Source: Novosphingobium sp. 28-62-57
Lineage (GTDB): Bacteria; Pseudomonadota; Alphaproteobacteria; Sphingomonadales; Sphingomonadaceae
Assembly: GCA_002256985.1 (NCBI GenBank)
Contig: NCGO01000001.1
Span: 682,001 to 746,000, forward strand
DNA length: 64,000 bases
Reading direction: 5' to 3'
This document shows, one piece after another, positions 1 through 9,067 of this stretch; position 1 is the first letter of the stretch; each line of letters begins with the position of its first letter. The position numbers and the translations under genes are program-made. The notes under the pieces were generated by a model, which saw only the letters and a program-made list of their open reading frames with translations, was not told the DNA's origin and made no database searches.

Positions 1-605
1 TTGTGGCGCTTGACCTGTTCGAGCAGGCGCAGCGAGGCGTAATAGCGCGCGCCGGGGCGGATTGTGGGATAGAGGCGGGGCACGGTTTCGAGGTTGTGAT
101 TGTACACATCGGGCCCGGCATCGACGATGGCTTCGACCGCCGATTCCGCCTTGTTGCGGAAATCGGGCGTCAGGATTTCGATCGTGGTGTCCGGCGTCAT
201 TTCACGCAGGGCCTGGATGACCTTCACGAAGTGGCCCGCGCCGCCATCGGGCAGGTCATCGCGGTCAACCGAGGTGATGACGATGTGTTCGAGGCCGAGC
301 TTGGCAGCCGCGGTGGCGACGTTCAACGGCTCCATCGGATCGACCGCGCGGGGCATCCCGGTCTTCACGTTGCAGAACGCACAGGCCCGGGTGCAGACGT
401 CGCCGAGAATCATCACGGTGGCGTGCTTCTTGGTCCAGCATTCGCCGATGTTGGGGCAAGCCGCTTCTTCGCAAACGGTGTTCAGGCCAAGCTCGCGCAT
501 CAGGGCGCGGGTTTCGCCGTAGCCTTTGCTGGTCGGCGCTTTGACGCGGATCCAGTCTGGCTTGCGTTGACGTTCCGGGCGGAGGTTTTGGGCCGTGTCG
601 TTCAT
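1..605 (-). CDS. lipA: Lipoyl synthase LipA (C-terminus cut by window edge)
   Basis: Radical-SAM enzyme that inserts two sulfurs into octanoyl groups on lipoyl domains, making the cofactor for pyruvate and 2-oxoglutarate dehydrogenases. Translating the minus strand from the ATG ending at 605 gives 201 residues before the edge, roughly the N-terminal two thirds of the family. Both cluster motifs are present: C45-x4-C50-x5-C56 (auxiliary sulfur-donor cluster) and C71-x3-C75-x2-C78 (SAM cluster, CTRACAFC). The gene is divergent from the carbonic anhydrase, 66 nt away. It fits the window's metabolism, since the E1-beta gene at 12.3-13.7 kb carries a lipoyl domain. The open frame on the opposite strand here is only its shadow. 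Confidence 0.96.
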   Translation of the reverse strand, partial: MNDTAQNLRPERQRKPDWIRVKAPTSKGYGETRALMRELGLNTVCEEAACPNIGECWTKKHATVMILGDVCTRACAFCNVKTGMPRAVDPMEPLNVATAAAKLGLEHIVITSVDRDDLPDGGAGHFVKVIQALREMTPDTTIEILTPDFRNKAESAVEAIVDAGPDVYNHNLETVPRLYPTIRPGARYYASLRLLEQVKRH

Positions 606-671
606 GCCGATCAGATAGGATGTTCCGTCGGCACTTGAAAGACCCTATCGTTGCGGCCATTAGCACAGGGT

Positions 672-1322
672 ATGACCCAAAAAACGCCAGAACTTGAACA
701 CCTGCTTGCAGGATACCGCCGCTTTCGGGAAACCGGCTGGAACCGCAGGCTGGATCGCTGGCGGGCGCTGAACGAAGGGCAGGAGCCGCGCGTGATGGTG
801 ATCGCCTGCTCTGACAGCCGAGTCGACCCGGCGCAGATCTTCGATGTTGATCCTGGAGAGATTTTTGTGGTGCGCAATGTGGCTGCGATGGTGCCGCCCT
901 TTGAAACCGCGCCGGGCCACCACGGTGTTTCAGCCGCACTCGAATTTGCCGTGCAAGTGCTGAAAGTGAAGGAAGTCATGGTCATGGGCCATGGCATGTG
1001 CGGCGGTTGCAAGGCCGCTTTGACTCAAAGCCTGAAGGGCACGGCGCCGGGCGACGGCGGCTTCGTGACAGACTGGATCGCACTGCTTGATGATGTGCGT
1101 GAAGAAGTGGTGCGCACCCACGGCACCAAGGGGCGCGAGGCCGAGCAGGCCATGGAACTGGCCGGCGTGCGGCAGAGCATTGCCAACTTGCGGACTTTCC
1201 CGTTCGTGCAGCGCAAGGAGCATGACGGCGAATTGCAGCTGCGAGGCGCGTTCTTCTCGATCTCAGACGGTTTGCTCCATGTCCTCGACAAGCAGACTGG
1301 TGAGTTTGCACCGGCTGTTTGA
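672..1322 (+). CDS. Beta-class carbonic anhydrase
   Basis: Reversible hydration of CO2 to bicarbonate by a cytoplasmic zinc enzyme. The 216-residue protein has the beta-class signature: ACSDSR supplies the first zinc Cys and the Asp/Arg dyad, and HGMCGGC about 55 residues later supplies the His and second Cys ligands. I chose the ATG at 672, because the frame also opens at a TTG 21 nt upstream but the family N-terminus fits the ATG. It stands alone, divergent from lipA, and converges on the TPR gene with a shared hairpin terminator after its stop. Confidence 0.93.
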   Translation: MTQKTPELEHLLAGYRRFRETGWNRRLDRWRALNEGQEPRVMVIACSDSRVDPAQIFDVDPGEIFVVRNVAAMVPPFETAPGHHGVSAALEFAVQVLKVKEVMVMGHGMCGGCKAALTQSLKGTAPGDGGFVTDWIALLDDVREEVVRTHGTKGREAEQAMELAGVRQSIANLRTFPFVQRKEHDGELQLRGAFFSISDGLLHVLDKQTGEFAPAV

Positions 1323-1356
1323 GGCCACAAGGCACTGACGAAAGATCGGTAACACG

Positions 1357-1388
1357 AAAAAGGGCGGCCCGATGGGACCGCCCTTTTC
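1357..1388. terminator. Bidirectional intrinsic terminator
   Basis: The stem AGGGCGG/CCGCCCT has a short loop, is preceded by an A-run and followed by TTTT. It lies between the convergent carbonic anhydrase and TPR genes, so it can end transcription on both strands. Confidence 0.8.
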
Positions 1389-1411
1389 TGTTTAGCCGCT
1401 ATTGGCAGGCG

Positions 1412-2755
1412 TCAGGGACGGCCCTGCGTGGTGGCAAAGGCGGACCAGAGCCGTGCGAGGGCAGCGCGAGGGCCGGTGACCTGCGCAAAGCTGGCCTTGG
1501 CTTCCTCGAACTTGTCCTGATCCACTTGTGCAATGCCCAGGCGGGTCAGCGCGCGATCCTTGTCAATCGCACCCTTTTCGAGCGCCATCTTGTACATTTC
1601 CTCGGCCTTGGCCGGTTCATCATACGAGAGATAGGCATCGGCCATGGCGAGCGCGCTCTTGCCGTCCTTGCCGGCGCGAGCTTCGCGATCGAGACCGGGC
1701 AGCGAGGCCTTGTCAGCCGCGATACGACCCTTGGCCTGTGCCAGAGCATCAGACACGAAGGCATCGTTGGTCTTGAGCACACCGGCCTTTACGCCCATGT
1801 CGGCAACCTTGATCACTTCGCCCGGAAGGCGGCGCGGGTCGGCAGCTTCGATATATTCGACATATTCCCGTTCGACATACTTGGGATCGTTCTGGAACCC
1901 GCCCGAGCGCAGCAGCAAGCGGCCAAGATCGACCGATTCCTGATTGGTGAACGTGCCGAATTCCCGCACCAGCTGGGCAGCGCCGAGCCAGTTGAGCGCG
2001 GTGGGATTGGCTTCGACCAACATGGTCGACCATTCGATTGCCTGCGGCCCAAGCCGGTTCTTGTAGGCAATGAGGTTGGCACGCTTGAACCAGGCTTCGG
2101 GCACTTCGCCACCAGCGGCCTTGCGCGCTTCGACGGCCGACTTGAGCGCGGCAAGGGCTTCGGCGTTCTGGTTTTGCTGAGAGTAGGAATCGGCCAGCAG
2201 TTCGGCTGCGGTATCATCCTTGTAGTTGGCTGCCACGACAGAGGTGAGCGCCTTGATCGCGGTCGGGTAATCCTTGTTCGAGTAGGCAAAGTTGCCGAGA
2301 TAGAACTGATACTCGGTCACGTTGGCGGCAGGCACCTGTCCGCTGTCGAGCATGTTCTGGATGCCGCGCTGGCGCATGGCGACATCGTTGAGCGCGCCGC
2401 CAACACTGACGGCCCAGCCACCAGCGGCCATGCGATCGAGCGGGGTCTTGATGGCCGCTTCGGCGGCAGCCAGTTCAGCCGGGGCATTGGCCAGCAGAGC
2501 CTTCTGTGCCGCGGCATCAGCGCCCTTCTTGCGGGCTTCTTCAAAGGCCGTAACGGTCTTTTGCATCGGACCTGCCGCGGCAACGAACTCCTTGGAGTAG
2601 GCCAGCTTTTCAGCCTTGGCTTCCTTTTCCTTGGCAATCGCTGCGGTGTTACCAACCGTCAGCGCGCCCGTGGACAGAGCAATGGCCAGCGCCGTCTTGC
2701 CGATCATGCTGCGCGTAACACGCTTGCCCGTAACACGCTCGAAAGTAGCACGCAT
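1412..2755 (-). CDS. Exported tetratricopeptide-repeat protein, function unknown
   Basis: A 447-residue protein with a basic N-terminus, a hydrophobic stretch near residues 17-30 and an Ala-rich AIA/KEK junction that looks like a signal-peptide cleavage site, so it is probably periplasmic. The rest is Ala/Glu/Lys-rich helical sequence with TPR-like units, for example YLGNFAYSNKDYPTAIKAL in the middle and a second set near the C-terminus (YLSYDEPAKAEEMYKMALEKG). I chose the ATG at 2755 because AGGAG sits about nine bases upstream; the frame could begin 45 nt earlier without such a site. It is divergent from gyrA. TPR proteins usually scaffold other proteins, but nothing here identifies a partner. 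Confidence 0.8.
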   Translation of the reverse strand: MRATFERVTGKRVTRSMIGKTALAIALSTGALTVGNTAAIAKEKEAKAEKLAYSKEFVAAAGPMQKTVTAFEEARKKGADAAAQKALLANAPAELAAAEAAIKTPLDRMAAGGWAVSVGGALNDVAMRQRGIQNMLDSGQVPAANVTEYQFYLGNFAYSNKDYPTAIKALTSVVAANYKDDTAAELLADSYSQQNQNAEALAALKSAVEARKAAGGEVPEAWFKRANLIAYKNRLGPQAIEWSTMLVEANPTALNWLGAAQLVREFGTFTNQESVDLGRLLLRSGGFQNDPKYVEREYVEYIEAADPRRLPGEVIKVADMGVKAGVLKTNDAFVSDALAQAKGRIAADKASLPGLDREARAGKDGKSALAMADAYLSYDEPAKAEEMYKMALEKGAIDKDRALTRLGIAQVDQDKFEEAKASFAQVTGPRAALARLWSAFATTQGRP

Positions 2756-3071
2756 AGAATAGATCTCCTGTTCGACCGGATGCGCAGCCTTGGAGCACAC
2801 CTGCTCCTACTGCCGTGCACCGCGCGTCCTCTCACCTCTGGACTGTTCCGCTAGTGGCGCGGAAAATTCCCCTTTGCAACGGTTTGTGCGCTATCCTTGT
2901 TGCGCTGAACGCCGATTGAATGACGCCTCGTCCGAATATTCATGCATCTGGTCGCAAGTGTGGAAAACCGCAGGGTTTCGGGCCCTATCCGGGCGGGATT
3001 GCTGGTCTTGGCGGGGCAATGGGTCTAGGGCCATATTTCACCTTTTGTCATGATAACGAAAAGCGGTTCCC
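2756..3071. other. Divergent intergenic region, TPR gene / gyrA
   Basis: These 316 nt hold no convincing gene. They must contain the promoters of two divergent genes. The open frame on the plus strand is Cys/Trp/Ser-rich and unlike a real protein. I cannot fix -35/-10 boxes with confidence. Confidence 0.6.
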
Positions 3072-5834
3072 GTGAGCGACGACACCACCATTAGCGATCC
3101 CACCAGCCCCTTCCCCGAAGGTGAGTTCCAGCGGATCGACATCGTCGATGAGATGAAGACCAGCTATCTCGATTACGCGATGAGCGTGATCGTGAGCCGC
3201 GCCCTGCCAGATGTGCGCGATGGTCTGAAGCCGGTGCACCGCCGCATCTTGTGGACCAGCCACGAAAACGGCTTCGTCTCGACCAAGGCCTATCGCAAGT
3301 CGGCCCGCATCGTCGGCGATTGCATGGGCAAATATCACCCGCATGGCGATAGCGCGATCTATGACGCCCTGGCGCGCATGACGCAGGACTGGTCGATGCG
3401 GCTGCCGCTGATCGATGGGCAAGGCAACTTCGGATCGATGGACCCCGATCCGCCGGCTTCGATGCGTTATACGGAAGCGCGTCTGGCAAAAGTGGCGGAT
3501 TCGCTGCTGGCCGATATCGACAAGGATACCGTCGATTTCACGCCGAACTACGATGGTTCGGAGCATGAGCCTGCTGTTCTGCCCGCACGCTTCCCCAACC
3601 TGCTGGTCAACGGTGCAGGCGGTATTGCCGTGGGCATGGCGACGAACATTCCGCCGCACAATCTGGGCGAAGTAATCGACGGTTGCCTTGCCTATATGGA
3701 CAATCCGCTGATCACGGTGGACGAACTGATCCAGATCATTCCGGGGCCAGATTTCCCGACGGCACCGCTGATCCTCGGCACCGCAGGCGCGCGCAAGGCG
3801 TACCACGAAGGGCGCGGGTCGATCATCATGCGTGCGCGGCATGAAATCGAGGAAAGCCGGGGCGACCGGCGCTCGATCGTGCTGACCAGCATGCCCTATC
3901 AGGTCGGCAAGTCCGGCCTGGTCGAAAAGATTGCCGAGGCCGCCAAGGACAAGCGGATCGAAGGCATTTCGGACATCCGCGATGAATCGAACCGCGAAGG
4001 CGTGCGCGTGGTCATCGACCTCAAGCGCGATGCGACGCCCGAGGTGGTGCTCAACCAGTTGTGGCGCAATACGCCTGCACAATCGAGCTTCCCGGCGAAC
4101 ATGCTGGCCATTCGTGGCGGGCGGCCTGAGGTCCTGAACCTCAAGGACATTATCGAAGCCTTCGTCCGCTTCCGCGAAGAGGTGATTACCCGCCGCACCA
4201 AGTTTGAGCTGAACAAGGCGCGGGACCGGGCCCATATCCTGCTCGGGCTGGTGGTGGCCGTCACCAATCTCGACGAAGTGGTGCGGATCATTCGCGGATC
4301 GCCCAACCCGGCGGTGGCGCGCGAGGCGCTGATCACACGCGAATGGCCGATGGGCGAGATCGCGCCTTACATCAAGCTGGTGGAGGCGATTGAGGACATC
4401 GGCTCGGCCGAATCTGCCACCTATCGCCTGTCCGAAGTACAGGTCCGCGCCATACTTGATCTGCGCCTGCATCGCCTGACCGCGATGGGCCGCGACGAGA
4501 TTGGCGAAGAGCTGGAAGGCTTGGCCAAGACCATAGCCGCCTTGCTGGAAATCCTGGCGGACCGGGTGAAGCTGTTTGCCGTGATGCGCGACGAATTGGT
4601 GGCGGTGCGTCAGGCTTTTGCCACGCCGCGCCGGTCTGAAATCACCGCGCCTGCCGATGGCATCGAGGACGAGGACCTGATCGAGCGCGAGGACATGGTC
4701 GTCACGATCACACTCGACGGCTATATCAAGCGCACGCCGCTCTCCACCTTCCGCGCGCAGAACCGGGGCGGCAAGGGCCGCAGCGGCATGGCGACGAAGG
4801 AAGAAGATGCCGTGGCGACGATGTTCGTCACCAGCACGCACACGCCGGTGCTGTTCTTCTCTACCGCGGGCAAGGTCTATCGCCTGAAAGTGTGGCGCCT
4901 GCCCGAAGGCGGGCCGACCACACGCGGGCGTCCGGTCGTCAACCTCCTGCCCGCGTTGGACAAGGACGAGACCATTGCCACCGTGCTGCCATTGCCCGAG
5001 GACGAGGCCGAATGGGGCAAGCTCTCGGTCGTGTTCGCCACGGCCAAGGGCAATGTGCGCCGCAATTCGATGGACGCCTTTGCGAATATCCCGACCAACG
5101 GGAAGTTCGCGATGAAGTTTGACGCGGACGACGAAGGCACACCCAGCGATGATCGCCTGATCGGCGTGGCGCTGCTGGAGCCGAGCGACGATGTGCTGCT
5201 GGCCACACGTTCGGGCAAGGCGATCCGTTTTGCCGGCGACGAAGTGCGCGAGTTCACGAGCCGCACCTCCACCGGGGTGCGCGGGATGACGCTGAAAGGC
5301 GATGACGAGGTGATCTCGCTGTCGATCCTGCACCGCGTGGGCGCATCGCCTGAAGAGCGCGAGGATTATATCCGCTTTGCCCCGTGGAAGGGCGAGAAGG
5401 AAGGCGAGCCGACCACGCCGCCAGCGCGCATGGCCGAACTGGCCGAGCGTGAGCAGTTCATCCTCACCGTCTGCGCCAATGGCTATGGCAAGCTGTCGTC
5501 GGCCTATGAATATCGGCGGACGGGCCGGGGTGGCCAGGGCATCACCAATATCGACAATATCGGCCGCAACGGGCCGGTCGTGGCCAGCTTCCCGGCGAGC
5601 CAGGCCGACCAGTTGATGCTGGTGACCGATCAGGCCAAACTGATCCGCCTGCCGCTGACGACTTTGCGCGTGATCGGGCGCGGCAGTGCCGGTGTGCGCC
5701 TGTTCAACGTTTCGGGCGGGGAACATGTGGTGAGCGCGGTGCGTCTGGCCGAGGAAGAGGCTGTGGACGAGATCGCGGCAGCACCTGTAACGGATGAAGC
5801 GGTTGCGCCAGATGAGGAAGGTTCGCCGGAATGA
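3072..5834 (+). CDS. gyrA: DNA gyrase subunit A
   Basis: Breakage-reunion subunit of the A2B2 gyrase that introduces negative supercoils. The 920 residues start at a GTG (3072) that gives the usual gyrase N-terminus with the conserved [17 protein letters not shown] segment near residue 31. The catalytic tyrosine is Y133 in MRYTEAR. In the quinolone-resistance region ([11 protein letters not shown]) the two classic positions are Ser94 and Asp98, the susceptible residues. The GyrA box near residue 563 reads QNRGGKG, marking the beta-pinwheel DNA-wrapping domain and gyrase rather than ParC. The C-terminal tail is acidic. The stop overlaps the start of the DUF952 gene (ATGA). Confidence 0.98.
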   Translation: MSDDTTISDPTSPFPEGEFQRIDIVDEMKTSYLDYAMSVIVSRALPDVRDGLKPVHRRILWTSHENGFVSTKAYRKSARIVGDCMGKYHPHGDSAIYDALARMTQDWSMRLPLIDGQGNFGSMDPDPPASMRYTEARLAKVADSLLADIDKDTVDFTPNYDGSEHEPAVLPARFPNLLVNGAGGIAVGMATNIPPHNLGEVIDGCLAYMDNPLITVDELIQIIPGPDFPTAPLILGTAGARKAYHEGRGSIIMRARHEIEESRGDRRSIVLTSMPYQVGKSGLVEKIAEAAKDKRIEGISDIRDESNREGVRVVIDLKRDATPEVVLNQLWRNTPAQSSFPANMLAIRGGRPEVLNLKDIIEAFVRFREEVITRRTKFELNKARDRAHILLGLVVAVTNLDEVVRIIRGSPNPAVAREALITREWPMGEIAPYIKLVEAIEDIGSAESATYRLSEVQVRAILDLRLHRLTAMGRDEIGEELEGLAKTIAALLEILADRVKLFAVMRDELVAVRQAFATPRRSEITAPADGIEDEDLIEREDMVVTITLDGYIKRTPLSTFRAQNRGGKGRSGMATKEEDAVATMFVTSTHTPVLFFSTAGKVYRLKVWRLPEGGPTTRGRPVVNLLPALDKDETIATVLPLPEDEAEWGKLSVVFATAKGNVRRNSMDAFANIPTNGKFAMKFDADDEGTPSDDRLIGVALLEPSDDVLLATRSGKAIRFAGDEVREFTSRTSTGVRGMTLKGDDEVISLSILHRVGASPEEREDYIRFAPWKGEKEGEPTTPPARMAELAEREQFILTVCANGYGKLSSAYEYRRTGRGGQGITNIDNIGRNGPVVASFPASQADQLMLVTDQAKLIRLPLTTLRVIGRGSAGVRLFNVSGGEHVVSAVRLAEEEAVDEIAAAPVTDEAVAPDEEGSPE

Positions 5835-6184
5835 GCGACCTTCCGCTCACCGCCTACAAGGTGCTGACGGGCGCGGAGATGGCGCTGCTTGAGGCCGATG
5901 GCGTGTTCAAGGGTGCGCCGATTGATCTGGCGGATGGCTATATCCACCTGTCGACCGAAGCGCAGCTGACCGAGACGGTGGACAAGCACTTTGCGGGCCA
6001 AGAGGACCTGCATGTGGTGGCCGTGGACTTGGCGGTGCTGGGCGAGACGGTGAAGTGGGAGCCTTCGCGCGGGGGGCAGCTGTTTCCGCATATCTATGCT
6101 GATCTACCGCTGAACGCCGCGCTGGCCTATGGGCCGCTGGAGCGCGATGACAATGGGCAGGTCAAACTGCCGGTTGCGGGGTAG
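5831..6184 (+). CDS. DUF952 family protein
   Basis: A 117-residue cytosolic protein of the DUF952 family, recognised by the YKVLTGAEM opening, DLADGYIHLST and the later WEPSRGGQLFPHIYADLP segment. No biochemical role is established that I can name. The ATG overlaps the gyrA stop by four bases, so it is probably translated from the gyrA transcript. The gene also lies 54 nt ahead of trmFO in the same direction. No signal peptide or membrane segment is present. Confidence 0.85.
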   Translation: MSDLPLTAYKVLTGAEMALLEADGVFKGAPIDLADGYIHLSTEAQLTETVDKHFAGQEDLHVVAVDLAVLGETVKWEPSRGGQLFPHIYADLPLNAALAYGPLERDDNGQVKLPVAG

Positions 6185-6238
6185 CTTGCCCTGCAGACGG
6201 TCTTGCCGCAGCGGCGCGGCAATGCCAAGGGCAGCGGC

Positions 6239-7603
6239 ATGACGGATCAGGTACATATCATCGGCGGCGGAATGGCCGGGAGCGAAGCGGCGTGGCAATT
6301 GGCCCGGCGCGGCATTCGCGTGCGGCTTTCGGAAATGCGCGGGGGTGGCGATACCACGCCTGCCCATAACAGCGACGGGCTGGCCGAACTGGTCTGCTCC
6401 AACTCGTTCCGGTCGGACGATGACGAGAAGAACGCGGTTGGTCTGCTGCATTATGAAATGCGGCAGTGCGACAGCCTGCTGATGGCAGCGGCGGCCAAGG
6501 CGCGTGTTCCGGCGGGATCGGCGCTGGCGGTGGACCGCGATGTGTTTTCCGCAGAGGTTGAGGCCGCGCTGCGCGCGCAGCCGACGCTGGAGATTGTGCG
6601 CGAGCGGGTGGATGTGCTGCCATCGGACGGGCTGACGATCGTGGCGACGGGGCCACTAACCGCGCCATCGCTGGCCACCAGCATCGGGGCGGCGACCGGG
6701 GCGGACAGTCTGGCGTTTTTCGATGCGATTGCGCCGATTGTCTATCGCGATTCGATCAATATGGACGTGGCGTGGATGGCATCACGCTGGGACAAGGGGG
6801 CCGAAGCCTCGCTCGAAATGGGCGGGGATGGGCGCGATTACATCAATTGCCCGATGACCAAGGAGCAGTACTTCGCCTTTCACGAAGAGCTGCTGGCGGG
6901 CGAGAAGACCGAGTTCAAGGAGTGGGAAGCCAACACGCCCTACTTCGATGGCTGCATGCCGGTTGAGGTCATGGCATCACGCGGGGTGGAAACGCTGCGG
7001 TTTGGGCCGATGAAGCCGGTCGGCCTCGACAATCCGCACTGGGCGACGGCTGAACATCCGAATGGGCGCTGGCCCTATGCCGTGGTGCAATTGCGGCAGG
7101 ACAACAAGCTGGGCACGCTGTGGAACATGGTGGGCTTTCAGACCAAGCTGAAGCATGCTGAGCAAGTCCGCGTGTTCCGCACGATTCCGGGGCTGGAGCA
7201 GGCGGAGTTTGCACGGCTGGGCGGGCTGCACCGCAACACGTTCCTCAATGCGCCGACGCTGCTGGACCGGCAGTTGCGGCTGAAATCCGCGCCGCATATC
7301 CGCTTTGCCGGGCAGATCACCGGGTGCGAAGGGTATGTCGAGAGCGGATCGGTGGGGATGCTGGCCGGGCTGATGGCCGCCGCGCAGATTGCCGGGCGGG
7401 ACTGGACCCCTCCCCCGCGCACGACGGCGCTGGGTGCGCTTCTGGCGCATATCACCGGCGATGCCGAAGCGGAGAGCTATCAGCCAATGAACGTGAACTT
7501 CGGCCTGTTCCCGCCGCTGCACGATGTGAAGAAGAAGGCGCGCAAGGAGGCTTATACCGAGCGGGCGAAGGTGGACATGGCTGCGTGGGTTGGTGGTTTG
7601 TGA
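6239..7603 (+). CDS. trmFO: Methylenetetrahydrofolate-tRNA (uracil-5-)-methyltransferase TrmFO
   Basis: Flavoprotein that makes m5U54 in the tRNA T-loop using methylenetetrahydrofolate and FADH2. The 454-residue protein opens with the dinucleotide-binding motif [13 protein letters not shown] (residues 7-19), followed by the family block [13 protein letters not shown] and, mid-protein, [19 protein letters not shown] and the [11 protein letters not shown] segment with a conserved Cys. The C-terminal part has [20 protein letters not shown]. The ATG at 6239 was preferred over an upstream in-frame start because the family begins just before the FAD motif. This is the folate-dependent type expected in alphaproteobacteria. 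Confidence 0.96.
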   Translation: MTDQVHIIGGGMAGSEAAWQLARRGIRVRLSEMRGGGDTTPAHNSDGLAELVCSNSFRSDDDEKNAVGLLHYEMRQCDSLLMAAAAKARVPAGSALAVDRDVFSAEVEAALRAQPTLEIVRERVDVLPSDGLTIVATGPLTAPSLATSIGAATGADSLAFFDAIAPIVYRDSINMDVAWMASRWDKGAEASLEMGGDGRDYINCPMTKEQYFAFHEELLAGEKTEFKEWEANTPYFDGCMPVEVMASRGVETLRFGPMKPVGLDNPHWATAEHPNGRWPYAVVQLRQDNKLGTLWNMVGFQTKLKHAEQVRVFRTIPGLEQAEFARLGGLHRNTFLNAPTLLDRQLRLKSAPHIRFAGQITGCEGYVESGSVGMLAGLMAAAQIAGRDWTPPPRTTALGALLAHITGDAEAESYQPMNVNFGLFPPLHDVKKKARKEAYTERAKVDMAAWVGGL

Positions 7604-7626
7604 GGGGGTAACATGCCCTCCCCCAA

Positions 7627-7716
7627 CCCCTCCCGCAGGCGGGAGGGGAATTTAAAGGGTTCCCTCCCGCAGGCGGGAGGGGAGATTGAGATGCCTCTCC
7701 CGCTTGCGGAAGGGGA
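7627..7716. repeat. Cluster of three GC-rich palindromes
   Basis: Two near-identical palindromes (7627-7648 and 7662-7681) have arms CCCTCCCGC/GCGGGAGGG. A third, degenerate copy (about 7694-7716) has a TT centre. They lie between the convergent trmFO and EF-hand genes. They resemble the extragenic palindromes that recur in sphingomonad genomes and may also act as terminators. Confidence 0.75.
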
Positions 7717-7717
7717 G

Positions 7718-8182
7718 TTACTTGCAGGAACACTTCGGCTTGGGCTTGTCCTTTGGCCGGGTGGTGGCGAATTCTTCGCGGGTGAGGAACAGGTTGGCGT
7801 CGGCATCGGCGGTCTTGAACTTGTCGACCGTGGCAAAGGCCCATTCTTCGAACGTCAGGAGGTTGTTGCCGTCCTGATCAAGCTTGCGAAAGGCCTTGGC
7901 GCGTTGGCTGAGCATTTCGGTGCGGCTGATGCGGTTGTCACGGTCCTTGTCGACCAAGTTGAAGCGGCGGGTTTCGCGGCCCATCGCAGTTGCCTCGGGC
8001 GGGGCGGCACCCATCAGGCCTTCGGCATCAGCGCTGGGCAAATCCTCCGGCTCTTCCTCGGGCGCGTCGGCAACGGGGAGCACTGGCGCTTCAAACGCCG
8101 TTTCGGCCCTGCCCTGCCACCAGAACACACCCGCAGCGACGAGCATCAGCGCGGCTAGCCCACCGAGCAATCCCCGAATCAT
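7718..8182 (-). CDS. Membrane-anchored EF-hand protein
   Basis: A 154-residue protein with one N-terminal membrane segment (residues 5-22), an acidic Pro/Glu linker, and a C-terminal domain with three EF-hand loops: DKDRDNRISRTE, DQDGNNLLTFEE and DADANLFLTREE. The first two have good calcium-ligand spacing; the third is weaker. It ends in a Lys/Cys tail (KPKCSCK). The layout suggests a calcium-binding domain in the periplasm tethered to the inner membrane. It lies 95 nt downstream of the phytoene-synthase-like gene on the same strand and may share its transcript. No specific function is known to me. Confidence 0.82.
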   Translation of the reverse strand: MIRGLLGGLAALMLVAAGVFWWQGRAETAFEAPVLPVADAPEEEPEDLPSADAEGLMGAAPPEATAMGRETRRFNLVDKDRDNRISRTEMLSQRAKAFRKLDQDGNNLLTFEEWAFATVDKFKTADADANLFLTREEFATTRPKDKPKPKCSCK

Positions 8183-8277
8183 GATCTGTTGCGCTCCATA
8201 ATGGAGGCAATCTAGGCCTGCCGGGTCAGCATGGCAGTGCCAGATGGCACCGCTTTGGCAGGACCTTGAGGTGCAGA

Positions 8278-8862
8278 TCAGCGACCGAGCAGTCCGGCCC
8301 GAACGATGCGCGCCAGATCGGCAAAGGGCTTAGGCTCTCCGCCACGCGCATCGCGCCGGGCCAAGGCGCACAAGACCGCAAGCGGCCGCATGGCGCGGGG
8401 CAGAGCGTGCGCAAGAGGGGCTTGGTGCGGGTCATCCAATTGCGCAGCGGCGGCGCGAATGGCTTCGAACTTGCCTGCACAAAGCAGGTTTGCCAGCGCG
8501 ACATAAGCCTCAGCGCGGGCATGGGCCAGTTCCTGCCCGCCATCATCACTCACAATCAGCGCCTCCCAGCCATTGACCAGTGCGGCCAGTGATTGGTGCT
8601 GGCCCTGCCATGTGCGCAAGTGTGCCAAGACCGGCTCACTGACTGGCCAACGCGCGGCGTCCTCGCCAAGCCGGTCCCGCCACCAGGCGAGGCGCAATTG
8701 CACCATCAGCGGCTCCCTCCCGGGCCGCGCTGCATCGGCAAGGCGCTGTTCCAGCAAGAGCAAGGCCGCCCACGGCCCGCGTGCGCGGCGCGGCGCATAG
8801 GCCAGGGCGATGCGATTGCGCGGTGTCAGCTCGTCGCCCGAGGCCATGTCTTCGATCTGCAT
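8278..8862 (-). CDS. Squalene/phytoene-synthase-like protein, probably non-catalytic
   Basis: A 194-residue cytosolic protein resembling the trans-isoprenyl synthase fold: LAYAPRRARGPWAALLLLEQRLAD, then the family-like PLMVQLRLAWWRDRLGED, then helical sequence ending in LAVLCALARRDA. It is much shorter than true squalene or phytoene synthases (about 280-350 residues). The first Asp-rich motif is replaced by LEQRLAD, and no second DxxxD motif is evident. It is therefore closer to short homologues such as mitochondrial NDUFAF6-type proteins than to a carotenoid enzyme. I chose the ATG at 8862, since the much longer upstream extension is unlike the family. No carotenoid genes are nearby. Confidence 0.72.
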   Translation of the reverse strand: MQIEDMASGDELTPRNRIALAYAPRRARGPWAALLLLEQRLADAARPGREPLMVQLRLAWWRDRLGEDAARWPVSEPVLAHLRTWQGQHQSLAALVNGWEALIVSDDGGQELAHARAEAYVALANLLCAGKFEAIRAAAAQLDDPHQAPLAHALPRAMRPLAVLCALARRDARGGEPKPFADLARIVRAGLLGR

Positions 8863-9067
8863 TGCTGGCGACCTTATGAATTGCGCTGGTGCTGCGCCGT
8901 TACCGCAGGATTCAGGATCGGGAAATCGGGAAAAGACCGATGGCGCAGAGCTCGGCTCGACGCTCTTTCGGCAAACGCGGGCCGGCGTTTGTCTTTTTTG
9001 CAAGCCAATTAATTGTTTACCAAAGACCATTTGCGGAGAATTAAGTAAATACCACTATCGGGTGGCT

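Noticed and set aside
3-638. 211-codon frame at the left edge, plus strand
   Set aside because: Antisense to lipA, whose two iron-sulfur cluster motifs read clearly on the minus strand.
1319-2854. 511-codon frame antisense to the exported TPR gene
   Set aside because: The opposite strand has a signal peptide, TPR-like sequence and a ribosome-binding site; this frame has none.
2790-3053. 87-codon frame upstream of gyrA
   Set aside because: Cys/Trp/Ser-rich composition, no ribosome-binding site, overlaps the promoter region of two divergent genes.
3048-5726. 892-codon open frame antisense to gyrA
   Set aside because: Shadow of gyrA in a GC-rich genome; His/Arg/Ala-rich translation without any family signature.
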